DNA of 64,000 nucleotides from Nakamurella sp. PAMC28650 (lineage in GTDB: Bacteria > Actinomycetota > Actinomycetes > Mycobacteriales > Nakamurellaceae), in NCBI RefSeq assembly GCF_014303395.1, contig NZ_CP060298.1, positions 3,553,001-3,617,000 of the forward strand. Direction: 5' to 3'. A program made the translations under genes and the position numbers. Shown one piece after another: positions 1-9,400 of this stretch. How positions within the stretch are numbered: position 1 is the first letter of the stretch; every line of letters begins with the position of its first letter. The notes beneath the pieces were generated by a model. The model was not told the DNA's origin and did not search any database. It saw only the letters and a list, made by a program, of their open reading frames with translations.

Positions 1-74
1 TTGCTCGGGGATGGTGTGAGAACTTCCGCACCGGCCCGACGGCGGGTTGGCCGGGGATTGACCCGACAGGCACC

Positions 75-80
75 TACCGT
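75..80 (+). promoter_or_regulatory. -10-like hexamer for the lipoprotein gene
   Basis: TACCGT lies 7 nt before the ATG at 88 and there is no Shine-Dalgarno sequence. This spacing recurs before many genes of the window and suggests a leaderless transcript. Confidence 0.45.
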
Positions 81-87
81 TGAGCGC

Positions 88-825
88 ATGCGACGCCTAG
101 CCATTGTCTCCACGCTTGCTCTTGCGTTGACGATCACCGGATGCAGCTCGGGCTCGACCACCAAGCGGACGGTGACGGTCGTCAATACCGTGACCAGCCC
201 CTCGGTCGCCGTCAGCGGAGCCAGGTCGTCCTCCGGTGTCATCGTGGTCAATCCGTCCGGCCCCGCCACCACGGCGAAATCGACCCCGAAGACGACCGCG
301 CCGACGACGCCCAAGACCACGGCACCGAGTACGCCGAAGACCACGGTCGCACCGATCGTCAAGGTGGATCCGCTGAAGGCGGACTGCGCGTCGCTCCTGG
401 CGGCGTCCGACGTCAGCGCCGCGCTCGGTGCGACCATCTCCACGGTCAACAACCGCGTTCGGCTGGGGGCCGCCGCCCACGGAGTCACCGGCGCCATCCG
501 CTGCCTCTACGGCAGCAAGGACGCGGGCAAGACGGCACCGGTGCGGATCCGGCTGACCCAGTACGGCTCGGCGGCAGAGGCCAAGAAGCAGGTCGGGGTC
601 GATGCGCAGACGGCCCAGGATGCCGGTGCTGCGGTCACCACCACCAGCGTCAACGGCTACCCGGCCACGCTCCAGTTGGTCGCCGGCGGACTGCTGGAAT
701 TGCAGTACGACTCCTGGACGATGACCGTCGCGGTGAGCGACAAGCTGGCGACCAATGCGAAGCTGACCACCGGGCTTCCCCAGCTCGCCGGCGAGATCCT
801 CACCCGGTTGCTGAAGAACGGCTGA
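88..825 (+). CDS. Putative lipoprotein, DUF3558-like
   Basis: Predicted secreted lipoprotein of 245 residues. The ATG at 88 gives a clean signal peptide: Arg-Arg at 2-3, a hydrophobic stretch at 4-16 and the lipobox ITGC with Cys19 as lipidation site. The reading frame is open further upstream, but a longer start would bury the signal peptide. A Thr/Pro/Lys-rich linker with repeats such as PKTTAPTTPKTTAPSTPKTT covers roughly 65-93, and a folded domain follows (about 100-245) starting at DCASLLAASDV. That pattern, two conserved Cys and a sequence beginning with a Cys-Leu-Leu type motif, resembles actinobacterial DUF3558 lipoproteins. The role is unknown. A hairpin terminator follows, so it is probably monocistronic. 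Confidence 0.75.
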   Translation: MRRLAIVSTLALALTITGCSSGSTTKRTVTVVNTVTSPSVAVSGARSSSGVIVVNPSGPATTAKSTPKTTAPTTPKTTAPSTPKTTVAPIVKVDPLKADCASLLAASDVSAALGATISTVNNRVRLGAAAHGVTGAIRCLYGSKDAGKTAPVRIRLTQYGSAAEAKKQVGVDAQTAQDAGAAVTTTSVNGYPATLQLVAGGLLELQYDSWTMTVAVSDKLATNAKLTTGLPQLAGEILTRLLKNG

Positions 826-843
826 CCGGGCTGCTGAGCCCAC

Positions 844-882
844 CAGAAACCCCCTCCGGAGTCGCTCGGTGGGGGTCTTCTG
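844..882 (+). terminator. Hairpin terminator after the lipoprotein gene
   Basis: AGAAACCCCC is followed after a GC-rich loop by GGGGGTCTTCT, giving a near-perfect stem 20 nt after the stop codon, with a short T-rich tail. Confidence 0.6.
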
Positions 883-902
883 TTGTTCAGGTTGGTCAGG
901 CC

Positions 903-992
903 GGGCCCGGTCGGCGTGGATCAACATCGCAGGCATGGATGAAAGTGGCCCTTTTGGTACCAGAGGGACAGGAGCCGACGAGTTCGTCCATG
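903..992. repeat. Direct repeat copy 1 of a 90-bp intergenic element
   Basis: A 90-bp unit beginning GGGCCCGGTCGGCG and ending in GTCCATG; copy 2 at 1006-1095 differs at only two positions. It contains the arm GGCGTGGATCAACATCGCAG (from 913), which reappears in the hisG downstream element at 22193 with a single difference. The rest of 826-1569 (744 bp) holds the terminator, these repeats and no convincing gene. Confidence 0.85.
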
Positions 993-1005
993 CACCGATC
1001 AGGCT

Positions 1006-1095
1006 GGGCCCGGTCGGCGCGGATCAACATCGCAGGCATGGATGAAAGTGACCCTTTTGGTACCAGAGGGACAGGAGCCGACGAGTTCGTCCATG
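1006..1095. repeat. Direct repeat copy 2 of the 90-bp intergenic element
   Basis: Second copy, offset 103 bp from the first, with two substitutions (T to C before GGATCAAC and G to A in GAAAGTGRCCC). It is followed directly by the opposite-orientation arms at 1097-1134. Confidence 0.85.
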
Positions 1096-1096
1096 T

Positions 1097-1134
1097 CTGC
1101 AAAGTTGATCCACGCCTGCAAAGTTGATCCACGC
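1097..1134. repeat. Two tandem 19-bp inverted-arm units
   Basis: CTGCAAAGTTGATCCACGC occurs twice back to back (1097-1115 and 1116-1134). Its reverse complement matches the GCGTGGATCAACATCGCAG arm of the 90-bp repeats except at two positions, so the whole cluster 903-1134 can fold as a long imperfect hairpin. Confidence 0.8.
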
Positions 1135-1569
1135 GACCACAGTGATCCACGCGGACCGAGGCGCACGAAGCGGGTGGATCAGAGAGCTGGGGCAGGCGCG
1201 GGAACAGCAGTGCTCGGGCGCGGAGCGACATAGGCGCGATGCTTGGCCGGGTGGCGCCAAGAGGTGAAAAGACCCCTGTGCACCACCTTGACGAAGGTGG
1301 CGACGTGAACCAGGCCGGCCCGTCCGAGACGATGCCGTCCTCGCCCGACCGGTGCGGCGAAGGTGCTGGTCACGACTCCTCCTGGTGGTGCTGTCCGGAC
1401 CGGCCCGTGGTGCCATACCCGGGCGGGGTGATCCACTGCGATCGATGCCGGACGCGGTGACGGCCGTCCTGTCTGATCTGACGATTACGCTACGTGAGAC
1501 ATCCGGGAGTCAGACGGATGTCGGTCGGTGTGTCGCGACTCGCCGAGCGGAACTGCGGAAAGGATCCAG

Positions 1570-2781
1570 ATGAGCATCACGGTCGCAGTCACCGGCGGCA
1601 TCGGAGCGGGCAAGTCGACCGTCACAGCGTTGCTGGCCGAACGCGGCGCCGTGGTGGTCGATTCCGACCGACTCGCCCGGGAGGTGGTGGGCAGCGGCAC
1701 GCCGGGTCTGGCCGCCATTGCCGAGCGGTTCGGGACCGGGGTGATCTCGGCCGATGGATCTCTGGATCGACCGGCCCTCGCGGCGATCGTGTTTGCCGAC
1801 CCGGTCTCTCGAAAAGCGTTGGAGGGCATCACCCATCCACTGATCCGGGCCAGATTTGCCCAGCTGCAGGCGGACGCTCCCGTCGGCAGCGTCGTCGTCA
1901 ACGACATACCGCTCCTGACGACCGCCGACGCCGCTGCTGCCTTCCATCTGGTCATCGGGGTCGGGGCGCCGGAGGACGTCCGAATCCGACGCCTGGTTGG
2001 TCGGGGGCTCGCCGCGGCCGACGCACGCGCCCGGATCGCCGCCCAGATCGACGACGAGGCACGGCAGGCCCTGTGCGACGTCTGGGTCGACAACGGCGCC
2101 ACTCCGGAACACACACGCGGGCAGGCCCTGCCGCTCTGGTCCCGGCTCGCGGGGTTCGCCGCCAACCACCGGGCCGGTCGAGCCGCAGCCCGCGGAGGGC
2201 CGGTCCTGGTGCCCTACGACCCGCAATGGCCGGCCACGGCACGTCGTCTGATCGCCAGGGTGCACGCAGCGGTGGGGGACCATCGCGTCGATCACATCGG
2301 ATCGACGGCCGTGCCGGGTCTCGCGTCCAAGGATGTGATCGACCTGCAGCTGACGGTGGCCGACCTCGCGCAGGCCGAGGTGTTCGCGCCCCTGCTGACC
2401 GCTGCCGGATTCCCGCGATTGCCCGACTACACCCGGGACACCCCGCACGATTTTCGCTACGACCGCGACGGGCACCACGAAACGCACCCCGACGACTGGC
2501 GCAAGGCGTTCCACGCGAATTCAGATCCGGGCCAAAGTATCAACCTGCACCTCAGAGTGAGGGATTCGCCGAACTGGGCCTGGTCGCTCCGGTTCCGTGA
2601 CTGGCTCCGCTCCGACGCCGGGGCCAGATCCGACTACCTGGCCCTGAAGGAGCAGACCGAGCTCGTGCACGGGCAGGATGCGGGCGTCGACGGCTACGCG
2701 GACGCCAAGGAGGACTTCCTGGCGCGCTCCGATGCCAGGATCGGCGCATGGGCGGACTCCGTGGGTTGGTCACCGGGCTGA
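1570..2781 (+). CDS. coaE: Dephospho-CoA kinase with C-terminal GrpB (UPF0157) domain
   Basis: Last step of coenzyme A synthesis: ATP-dependent phosphorylation of dephospho-CoA in the cytoplasm. The 403-residue protein starts MSITVAVTGG; the P-loop GGIGAGKST is at 9-17, and the kinase part with NDIPLL covers about 1-200. A GrpB/UPF0157 domain follows (about 205-395, with DHIGSTAVPGL), the two-domain architecture common in actinobacteria. The ATG at 1570 was chosen because AAAGGA lies about 6 nt upstream. It is followed by uvrB after 90 bp. The GrpB part has no settled function in CoaE proteins; it may act as a folding or stability module. Confidence 0.95.
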   Translation: MSITVAVTGGIGAGKSTVTALLAERGAVVVDSDRLAREVVGSGTPGLAAIAERFGTGVISADGSLDRPALAAIVFADPVSRKALEGITHPLIRARFAQLQADAPVGSVVVNDIPLLTTADAAAAFHLVIGVGAPEDVRIRRLVGRGLAAADARARIAAQIDDEARQALCDVWVDNGATPEHTRGQALPLWSRLAGFAANHRAGRAAARGGPVLVPYDPQWPATARRLIARVHAAVGDHRVDHIGSTAVPGLASKDVIDLQLTVADLAQAEVFAPLLTAAGFPRLPDYTRDTPHDFRYDRDGHHETHPDDWRKAFHANSDPGQSINLHLRVRDSPNWAWSLRFRDWLRSDAGARSDYLALKEQTELVHGQDAGVDGYADAKEDFLARSDARIGAWADSVGWSPG

Positions 2782-2858
2782 GCCCGTACTTCTGGTCGGG
2801 CCCGCGCTCGCACCGTGGTGCGCTCGGTGGGAAAAGGTCGGCTGTCGGTGCTTCCGCG

Positions 2859-2864
2859 TAGCCT
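2859..2864 (+). promoter_or_regulatory. -10-like hexamer for uvrB
   Basis: TAGCCT lies 7 nt before the GTG at 2872, with no Shine-Dalgarno sequence. I do not see a clear LexA-type palindrome in the 90 bp upstream of uvrB. Confidence 0.5.
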
Positions 2865-2871
2865 TTGGGAC

Positions 2872-5046
2872 GTGGCTTTCGCGACCGAACATCCAGTCCT
2901 TGCCGTCTCCGAGCACCGCCCTGTGGGGGACATCGCGCGTAGTGGCGCGCGGTTCGAGGTGATCAGTGACTACCAACCCGCCGGCGATCAGCCGACCGCC
3001 ATCGCCGATCTGGAAAGACGGATCAAAGCCGGCGAGAAGGACATCGTCCTGCTCGGAGCCACCGGTACCGGGAAGTCGGCCACCACCGCCTGGCTGATCG
3101 AGAAGGTGCAGCGGCCCACCCTGGTGATGGCGCCCAACAAGACACTGGCGGCCCAGCTGGCCAACGAGTTGCGGGAGCTCTTCCCCAACAACGCGGTCGA
3201 GTACTTCGTCTCCTACTACGACTACTACCAGCCGGAGGCGTACGTCCCGCAGACCGACACCTACATCGAGAAGGACTCCTCGGTGAACGCCGACGTCGAG
3301 CGCCTGCGCCACTCGGCGACCATGTCGCTGCTGTCGCGGCGGGACGTCATCGTGGTCGCGTCGGTGTCCTGCATCTACGGGCTCGGCACCCCGCAGTCGT
3401 ACCTGGACCGGTCGCTGCCGGTCACCGTCGGGATGCAGATGGACCGCGATGCGCTCCTGCGGGGGCTGGTCGACATCCAGTACTCGCGCAACGACATCGC
3501 CTTCACCAGAGGCTCTTTCCGGGTGCGCGGTGACACCGTCGAGATCATCCCGGCCTACGAGGAACTGGCCGTCCGGATCGAATTCTTCGGGGACGACATC
3601 GAGAACCTCTACTACCTGCACCCGCTGACGGGCGACATCGTGCGCGAGGTGCAGGAGCTGCGGATCTTCCCCGCCACGCACTACGCGGCCGGGCCGGAGC
3701 GGATGGCCAAGGCGGTGCGCGACATCGAGGACGAGCTGGCCGGCCGGTTGGCCGAACTGGAGAAGCAGGGCGACCTGCTGGAAGCCCAGCGTCTGCGCAT
3801 GCGCACCACCTACGACCTGGAGATGATCCGTCAGGTGGGGTTCTGCTCGGGCATCGAGAACTACTCCCGTCACATCGACGGTCGGGGGGCCGGCACGGCG
3901 GGGGCCACCCTGATCGACTACTTCCCGGAGGACTTCCTCCTCGTGATCGACGAATCGCACGTCACGGTCCCGCAGATCGGGGCGATGCACGAGGGCGACG
4001 CGTCACGCAAACGCACGCTGGTCGATCACGGTTTCCGTCTGCCTTCCGCCCTGGACAACCGCCCGCTGACGTGGGAGGAGTTCTCCAGCCGGATCGGTCA
4101 GACGGTCTACCTGTCGGCGACCCCGGGTCCCTACGAACTCGGGCGCGCGCAGGGTGAGTTCGTCGAGCAGGTGATCAGGCCGACCGGTCTGGTCGACCCC
4201 GAGGTCATCATCAAGCCGACCACCGGGCAGATCGACGATCTGATCGGTGAGATCCGGAAGCGGGTCGCGGTCGACGAGCGGGTGCTGGTCACCACGCTGA
4301 CCAAGAAGATGTCCGAGGACCTGACCGACTATCTGCTCGAGATGGGCGTCCGGGTCAGGTATCTGCACTCCGAGGTCGACACGTTGCGCCGGGTCGAGCT
4401 GCTGCGGGAACTGCGGATGGGGGAGTTCGACGTCCTCGTCGGCATCAACCTGCTCCGCGAGGGTCTGGATCTTCCGGAGGTATCGCTGGTGGCCATTCTC
4501 GACGCCGACAAGGAAGGTTTTCTGCGGTCGGGGACGGCCCTGATCCAGACGATCGGCCGGGCGGCACGCAACGTCAACGGTCAGGTCCACATGTATGCGG
4601 ACAAGATCACCCCGTCGATGGCCAGGGCGATCGAGGAGACCAACCGTCGTCGCGAGAAGCAGGTCGCCTACAACCTGGAGGCCGGGGTCGACCCGCAGCC
4701 TCTGCGCAAGAAGATCAACGACATCCTTTCTCTCGTCTACGCCGAGGCCGAGGACACCGCCGAGGCGGGCTCCCCGGTGAAGATGGGTGGCTCCGGACGC
4801 AATGCCTCCCGGGGTCGGAAGGCATCCGGCGAGGTCGGCGGTAGCAGCTCGGGCATCTTCGCCGGGCATTCCACGGCCGGCATGGCGCGGTCGCAGCTCG
4901 CCGACCTCGTGCAGCAGCTCACCGACCAGATGATGGCGTCCGCGCGGGAGTTGAAGTTCGAGCTGGCCGGGCGGTTGCGGGACGAGATCCACGAGCTGAA
5001 GAAGGAAATCCGGGACATGGACTCGGCCGGTGTCGGGGCACGCTAG
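2872..5046 (+). CDS. uvrB: Excinuclease ABC subunit B
   Basis: Damage-verification helicase-like subunit of nucleotide excision repair, acting with UvrA (16378-19596 here) and UvrC. The 724-residue protein has the N-terminal block [17 protein letters not shown], Walker [11 protein letters not shown], the beta-hairpin tyrosines in [15 protein letters not shown], Walker B-region VIDESHVT, helicase motif [11 protein letters not shown] and a C-terminal UVR motif ([20 protein letters not shown]). A Gly/Ser-rich linker precedes the UVR motif. The GTG at 2872 is preferred over upstream in-frame starts because the protein then begins [10 protein letters not shown], like other actinobacterial UvrB proteins, and a -10-like hexamer lies 7 nt before it. 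Confidence 0.97.
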   Translation: MAFATEHPVLAVSEHRPVGDIARSGARFEVISDYQPAGDQPTAIADLERRIKAGEKDIVLLGATGTGKSATTAWLIEKVQRPTLVMAPNKTLAAQLANELRELFPNNAVEYFVSYYDYYQPEAYVPQTDTYIEKDSSVNADVERLRHSATMSLLSRRDVIVVASVSCIYGLGTPQSYLDRSLPVTVGMQMDRDALLRGLVDIQYSRNDIAFTRGSFRVRGDTVEIIPAYEELAVRIEFFGDDIENLYYLHPLTGDIVREVQELRIFPATHYAAGPERMAKAVRDIEDELAGRLAELEKQGDLLEAQRLRMRTTYDLEMIRQVGFCSGIENYSRHIDGRGAGTAGATLIDYFPEDFLLVIDESHVTVPQIGAMHEGDASRKRTLVDHGFRLPSALDNRPLTWEEFSSRIGQTVYLSATPGPYELGRAQGEFVEQVIRPTGLVDPEVIIKPTTGQIDDLIGEIRKRVAVDERVLVTTLTKKMSEDLTDYLLEMGVRVRYLHSEVDTLRRVELLRELRMGEFDVLVGINLLREGLDLPEVSLVAILDADKEGFLRSGTALIQTIGRAARNVNGQVHMYADKITPSMARAIEETNRRREKQVAYNLEAGVDPQPLRKKINDILSLVYAEAEDTAEAGSPVKMGGSGRNASRGRKASGEVGGSSSGIFAGHSTAGMARSQLADLVQQLTDQMMASARELKFELAGRLRDEIHELKKEIRDMDSAGVGAR

Positions 5047-5085
5047 CGTCTGCTGGCAACAGCCGCACCCGACAGGAGCCAGGGC

Positions 5086-5526
5086 ATGAACAACGCCGTG
5101 CAGATCCAGATCGTCATCGACGCGAAGAGCCCGGCCGTGCTCGCCGAGTTCTGGGCGGTTGCCCTTGGTTATCGACTCGACGATCCGCCCCCCGGTTTCG
5201 AGACGTGGGAGGAGGCCCTCGCGGCCTCGGATCTCCCGCCGGACCGTTGGGACGACGCCAGTGCCATCGTGGATCCACACGGCCCCGGGCCGAGGGTCTA
5301 CTTCCAGAAGGTCGCGGAGTCCAAGCAGATCAAGAACCGGCTGCACCTGGATGTCGGCGTCGGTCGCGCGATCAAGGATCCCGTCATCCGCTGGGAGACG
5401 GTGCTGGGGCACGTCGAGCGGCTGATCGGTTCGGGAGCCACCGTGGTCCAGGAGAGACACGGCGACTGGGGCGACCGGTGGATGGTGCTGTTGGATCCCG
5501 AGGGCAACGAGTTCTGCGTGCAGTGA
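5086..5526 (+). CDS. VOC (glyoxalase-fold) family protein
   Basis: A 146-residue protein of the vicinal oxygen chelate superfamily. It has the typical opening QIQIVIDAKSPAVLAEFWAV, a central NRLHLDVGV strand with a potential metal-binding His, and the closing VLLDPEGNEFCVQ in which the terminal Glu is the usual second ligand. This subgroup is usually annotated as glyoxalase-like; the substrate cannot be told. An AGGAG sequence lies upstream of the ATG. It may be read through from uvrB, 39 bp upstream. Its stop is only 4 bp from the stop of the convergent permease gene, so the two transcripts must overlap. Confidence 0.85.
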   Translation: MNNAVQIQIVIDAKSPAVLAEFWAVALGYRLDDPPPGFETWEEALAASDLPPDRWDDASAIVDPHGPGPRVYFQKVAESKQIKNRLHLDVGVGRAIKDPVIRWETVLGHVERLIGSGATVVQERHGDWGDRWMVLLDPEGNEFCVQ

Positions 5527-5530
5527 CCGC

Positions 5531-6493
5531 TCAGCTGGTGATGTCCTTGCGGCGGAACCGCAACGCGGCGACCGCCACGAAGATGACGGCGTACATCAGG
5601 CCGGAGAAGGCGCCGCGGACCATGTCGTCCCAGCGGATCGGCTCGACGAGGGCGCCGGTCCACGCGGTGCCGTAGTGCGTCGGCAGCCACAGCCGCACGC
5701 TCTTCAGCGCCGCGATCTGGTCGAGGATCTGGGACAGGATCGACACCAGTACGGCCCCGCCGACCGCACCGAGTGGCGCATCGGTGACCACGCTGAGCAG
5801 GAACGCCAGACCGGCGACCCACGTCAGCTGGACGGCGAGATAGCCCACCACGACGGCAATCCGGATCAGACCGCTACCGGTGCTGAAATTGTCGCCGATC
5901 GGGGTGGACAACGGCCCCGTCCCGTAGGCGATCAGCCCCACGACGTAGGCGGTGACGGTCAGCAGGACGAGCGCGGCCAGTGACAACAGTCCGGCCACCA
6001 GGATCTTCTGCCGCAGCAGGCGCATCCGGGGCACCGGCATGGCCAGCAGATAGCGGAGCGAGGACCACGATGCCTCCGAGGCGATCGTGTCGCCGAAGAA
6101 CAGGCTGATCACCACGATCACCAGGAAACTGGCCGAGAAGAACAACGCCACCATGGCGAAGTTGGACGCCCCGGCCGTGGCCAGGTCGACGTAGGACGTC
6201 CCGCTCCCGCCGCCGTTACCGCCGCCGTTACCGCCCCCGGAGGTTCCCCCGATCGAGAAGGCGAGCAGCAGGATCAGCGGGAGGACGACCATGAACCCGA
6301 GCGACAACTGGGTGCGCCTGCGCCGTAGCTGCCGCATGAGTTCCACCCGGACGCTGAGCGTGTGACCGGCCCGGAAGCCACGGGGGATCCCGGATTCGGG
6401 GGCCGGTGGCGGCGCTCCGAGAGAGGCCATCGCTCGTGCCGCTGCGTCGGCGGAGTGGTCGTGCCGTTGGCCGCCGTCGTGACCGATCGTCAT
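5531..6493 (-). CDS. ABC exporter permease (ABC-2 type)
   Basis: Membrane subunit of 320 residues for the ATPase encoded just upstream. An N-terminal cytoplasmic tail of about 50 residues is followed by six predicted membrane segments, starting at LSLGFMVVLPLILLLAFSIGG; a Gly/Asn/Ser-rich loop (GGGNGGGNGGGSG) lies after the first segment. This is the ABC-2 layout used for export of drugs, lipids or small molecules. The ATG overlaps the stop of the hydrolase-ABC fusion gene (ATGA), so the two are translationally coupled and should form one transporter. The substrate is unknown. Confidence 0.85.
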   Translation of the reverse strand: MTIGHDGGQRHDHSADAAARAMASLGAPPPAPESGIPRGFRAGHTLSVRVELMRQLRRRRTQLSLGFMVVLPLILLLAFSIGGTSGGGNGGGNGGGSGTSYVDLATAGASNFAMVALFFSASFLVIVVISLFFGDTIASEASWSSLRYLLAMPVPRMRLLRQKILVAGLLSLAALVLLTVTAYVVGLIAYGTGPLSTPIGDNFSTGSGLIRIAVVVGYLAVQLTWVAGLAFLLSVVTDAPLGAVGGAVLVSILSQILDQIAALKSVRLWLPTHYGTAWTGALVEPIRWDDMVRGAFSGLMYAVIFVAVAALRFRRKDITS

Positions 6494-9400
6494 CGTGTTC
6501 CTCCGCTTTGAGCTGACGGACCGGCGGCGCCGACCAGTTCGAGGAATACGTCCTCCAGGCGATTGCGTGGCGACGCGGTGGTCACGGCGACCCCCGCGCC
6601 GACCAGGGCGGCAACCGCAGCCGCCGCCGAACTACGGCCGAGGTCGGCCCGGACGATCCCTCCGCGGTGGGCTGCGTCCACCTGATCCTGCGGGCCGGCC
6701 GGGTCGTCGACCTCGACGTCACCGATCCCCGGCAGCTGCCGCAGCACCTCCATCGCTCTGGCCTGGGCGTCGACGGTGAATACCATGTCGCCGGATTCGG
6801 ACACCATCTCCGCGACGGTGCCGGACGCGATCGTGCGGCCCTGGTGGACCACCACGACGTGGCTGCACGTCTGCTCCACCTCGGAGAGCATGTGGCTGGA
6901 GACCAGCACGGTGCGTCCGGTTGCGGCATACCCACGGAGCACCTCGCGCATGGCGTGGATCTGAGGCGGGTCCAACCCGTTGGTCGGTTCGTCCAGGATC
7001 AGCAGGTCCGGTAGTCCGAGCATCGCCTGGGCGATCGCCAGACGTTGGCGCATGCCCTGGGAGTAGGTCTTGACCTTCCGGTTGATGGCCTTGCCGAGCG
7101 CGGCGATCTCGAGAGCCTCCTCCAGGTGGGCATCGGCTTTCGGCCGTCCGGAGGCCTGCCAGTACAGGTCGAGGTTCTTCTGACCTGACAGATGCGGCAG
7201 GAAACCGGAGCCCTCGACGAAGCTGCCGATCCTGGCGAGGATGTCGGCGCCCGGCCGGACCGTCTGGCCGAAGACCCTGATCTCGCCGGCGGTCGGGGTG
7301 ATGAGACCCATGACCATTCTCAGGGTGGTGGTCTTGCCTGCCCCGTTGGGTCCGAGCAGACCGAGAACCTGCCCCGAGTCCACCCGGAAGCTGACGTCCG
7401 TGACCGCCGCGACGCCGCCGGGGTAGGACTTGCCGAGCCCGATGATCTCCAGCGGGACGGGAGTCGCCGGCACCCGATCGCCGGGAAGCTGCCTGCCGGG
7501 CACTGCCCCGCCGGGCACTGCCCCGCCGGGCACTGACCCGCCGGGCACTGACCCGCCGGGCACTGCCCCGCCGGGCACCGGTGCAGCTGGGATACCGCGG
7601 GGCCGGCGGACCCGGCCGAGCAGGAACAGCCCCAGGATCGCCAGGACGGCCAGGATGATGAGGGCGATCAACTTCCCGACCGGGACCTCACCGGCGGACA
7701 CCCTGACCCCACCGACCTCGGGGATGCTCAGGCCGCCGGCACCGGCTCCCGTGGAACCGGCTGCGGTCAGCGAGATCCGGTAGACGGCCGGGGATGTCGG
7801 GCCGGCGTAGGCCTGGTCGGTGGTCGAGAGGGTCACCTGGACGCGAGATCCGGCCTCGACCTGGAAGCCCACTGCGGGGAGGGCGATGCGCACCGTCCTG
7901 GCCGACCCGTCGGTCGGCAGTCCGGAGATCCGGACGGGCGCCACCGCACTTCCGGCCAGGGTCTTCGTGCCGCCGGCGGCGACCTTGGACATCGATACGA
8001 ACAGCACCGCCCCCGAGGACGCGGCACCGCTGGTGCCCGATCCGCTCGCACCGGAACCAGCACCCGCACCAGCACCCGCACCAGCACCCCCGACAGCGCC
8101 TGCCCCGGTAGCCGACCCGACGACCGGGACGGTCGACACGTCGACGGAGATCTGCGGCGTACCGGCGACCACCGTCAGCGTCTTGAACTCGGCCGAGGTG
8201 AAGGTCGCGGTCTGCCCGGGTATCCCGAGCGACAGGTTCCCCAGCAGGCTGCCGGCGAGCCCGGAGAGTCCTGGCAACGAGGAGATCCCGGCCGGCGAAC
8301 CGCCGGGCGGGTTCAGCACCGTCTGCGTCCCGCCGGCGAGGGGGACGGAGGCCCGCGCGACGGCGGCCGCTCCGGCGAGCCCGGGGTAGGCGGGCACCTG
8401 CAGGGTTCGGCTGCGGGCCGTGCCGTTGTCGGACAACGGTCCGGCGACGCTGTAGGTGAAGCTGTCGGCCGGCTTGCTGCCGGTCCGGCCGAGATAGTAG
8501 GTGAACCAACTGGTGATGCGGTCCCGATTGGCCTGGTCGAGACTCCCGCCGTCGTGACCTCCGTCGTACCAGCTCACCGCCACCGTGGTGCCATGGGCGG
8601 CAATGGCTTTCGCGTTGGCGTCCGCCTGGTCGAGCCCGAACAGCGTGTCCCGTTCACCCTGCATCAGCAGGGTCGGGGCGGTGATGTTGCCGACCACGGC
8701 CGCCGGGCTCGACCTGGCCAGCAGCGCGGCCAGGGCCGGGGACTCGCGACCGGTCTGGGCGGCGTCGGAGTAGGCGGCACAGACGTCGACCATCAGACGC
8801 CCACAACCGGCCGTCGCCGTTCCGGCGGCAGCCTGACCCGCCCCGGACCCGCTCCCCGCCGACCCGGTCCCGGCATCGGTCGGGCCGGCCTGGGCCGTCG
8901 TGGTGGCCGACCCACTTCCGGAACCACCACCGAAACCACCACCACCGGTCGTGACGGCGGCAGCCGTGCCGGATTCACTGCTCAGCGAGGATCCCGCGAT
9001 CACGGACGTCAGCAGGGCTGCCGTCCAGGACTTCTTGAACACCCCGTCGACAGAGGTCGGAGCGGCCGCGGGGGTACCGGCTGCTGGGATCCCGGCCGTC
9101 GCGGCGGACGGGTCGACCGCGTTGGGGAACAGCGCCGTGGACAGGTTGTTCCAGGTGATCTGGGGCGCGACCGCGTCGATCCGCTTGTCGGTGCCGGCCA
9201 GCATCAGGGCCAGGGCGCCGCCGTAGGACGCGCCGCTGACGCCGACCCTGGGGTCACCCGGGCCGTCCTGCACCACTTCCGGACGGGTGGCCAGCCAGGT
9301 CACCAGCGACCGGGCGTCGGCGACCTCGTAGTCCAGGGAGTCCAACCCGATCTGACCGGTGGACGCACCGAATCCGCGGGCCGAGTAGGCCAGCACCACA

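Noticed and set aside
896-1460. Short frames in the repeat cluster between the lipoprotein gene and coaE
   Set aside because: They are translations of the 90-bp repeats and contain no conserved sequence or ribosome site.
5527-5530. Missing gene or frameshift at the 4-bp convergent junction
   Set aside because: Both neighbouring proteins end at their normal family positions.
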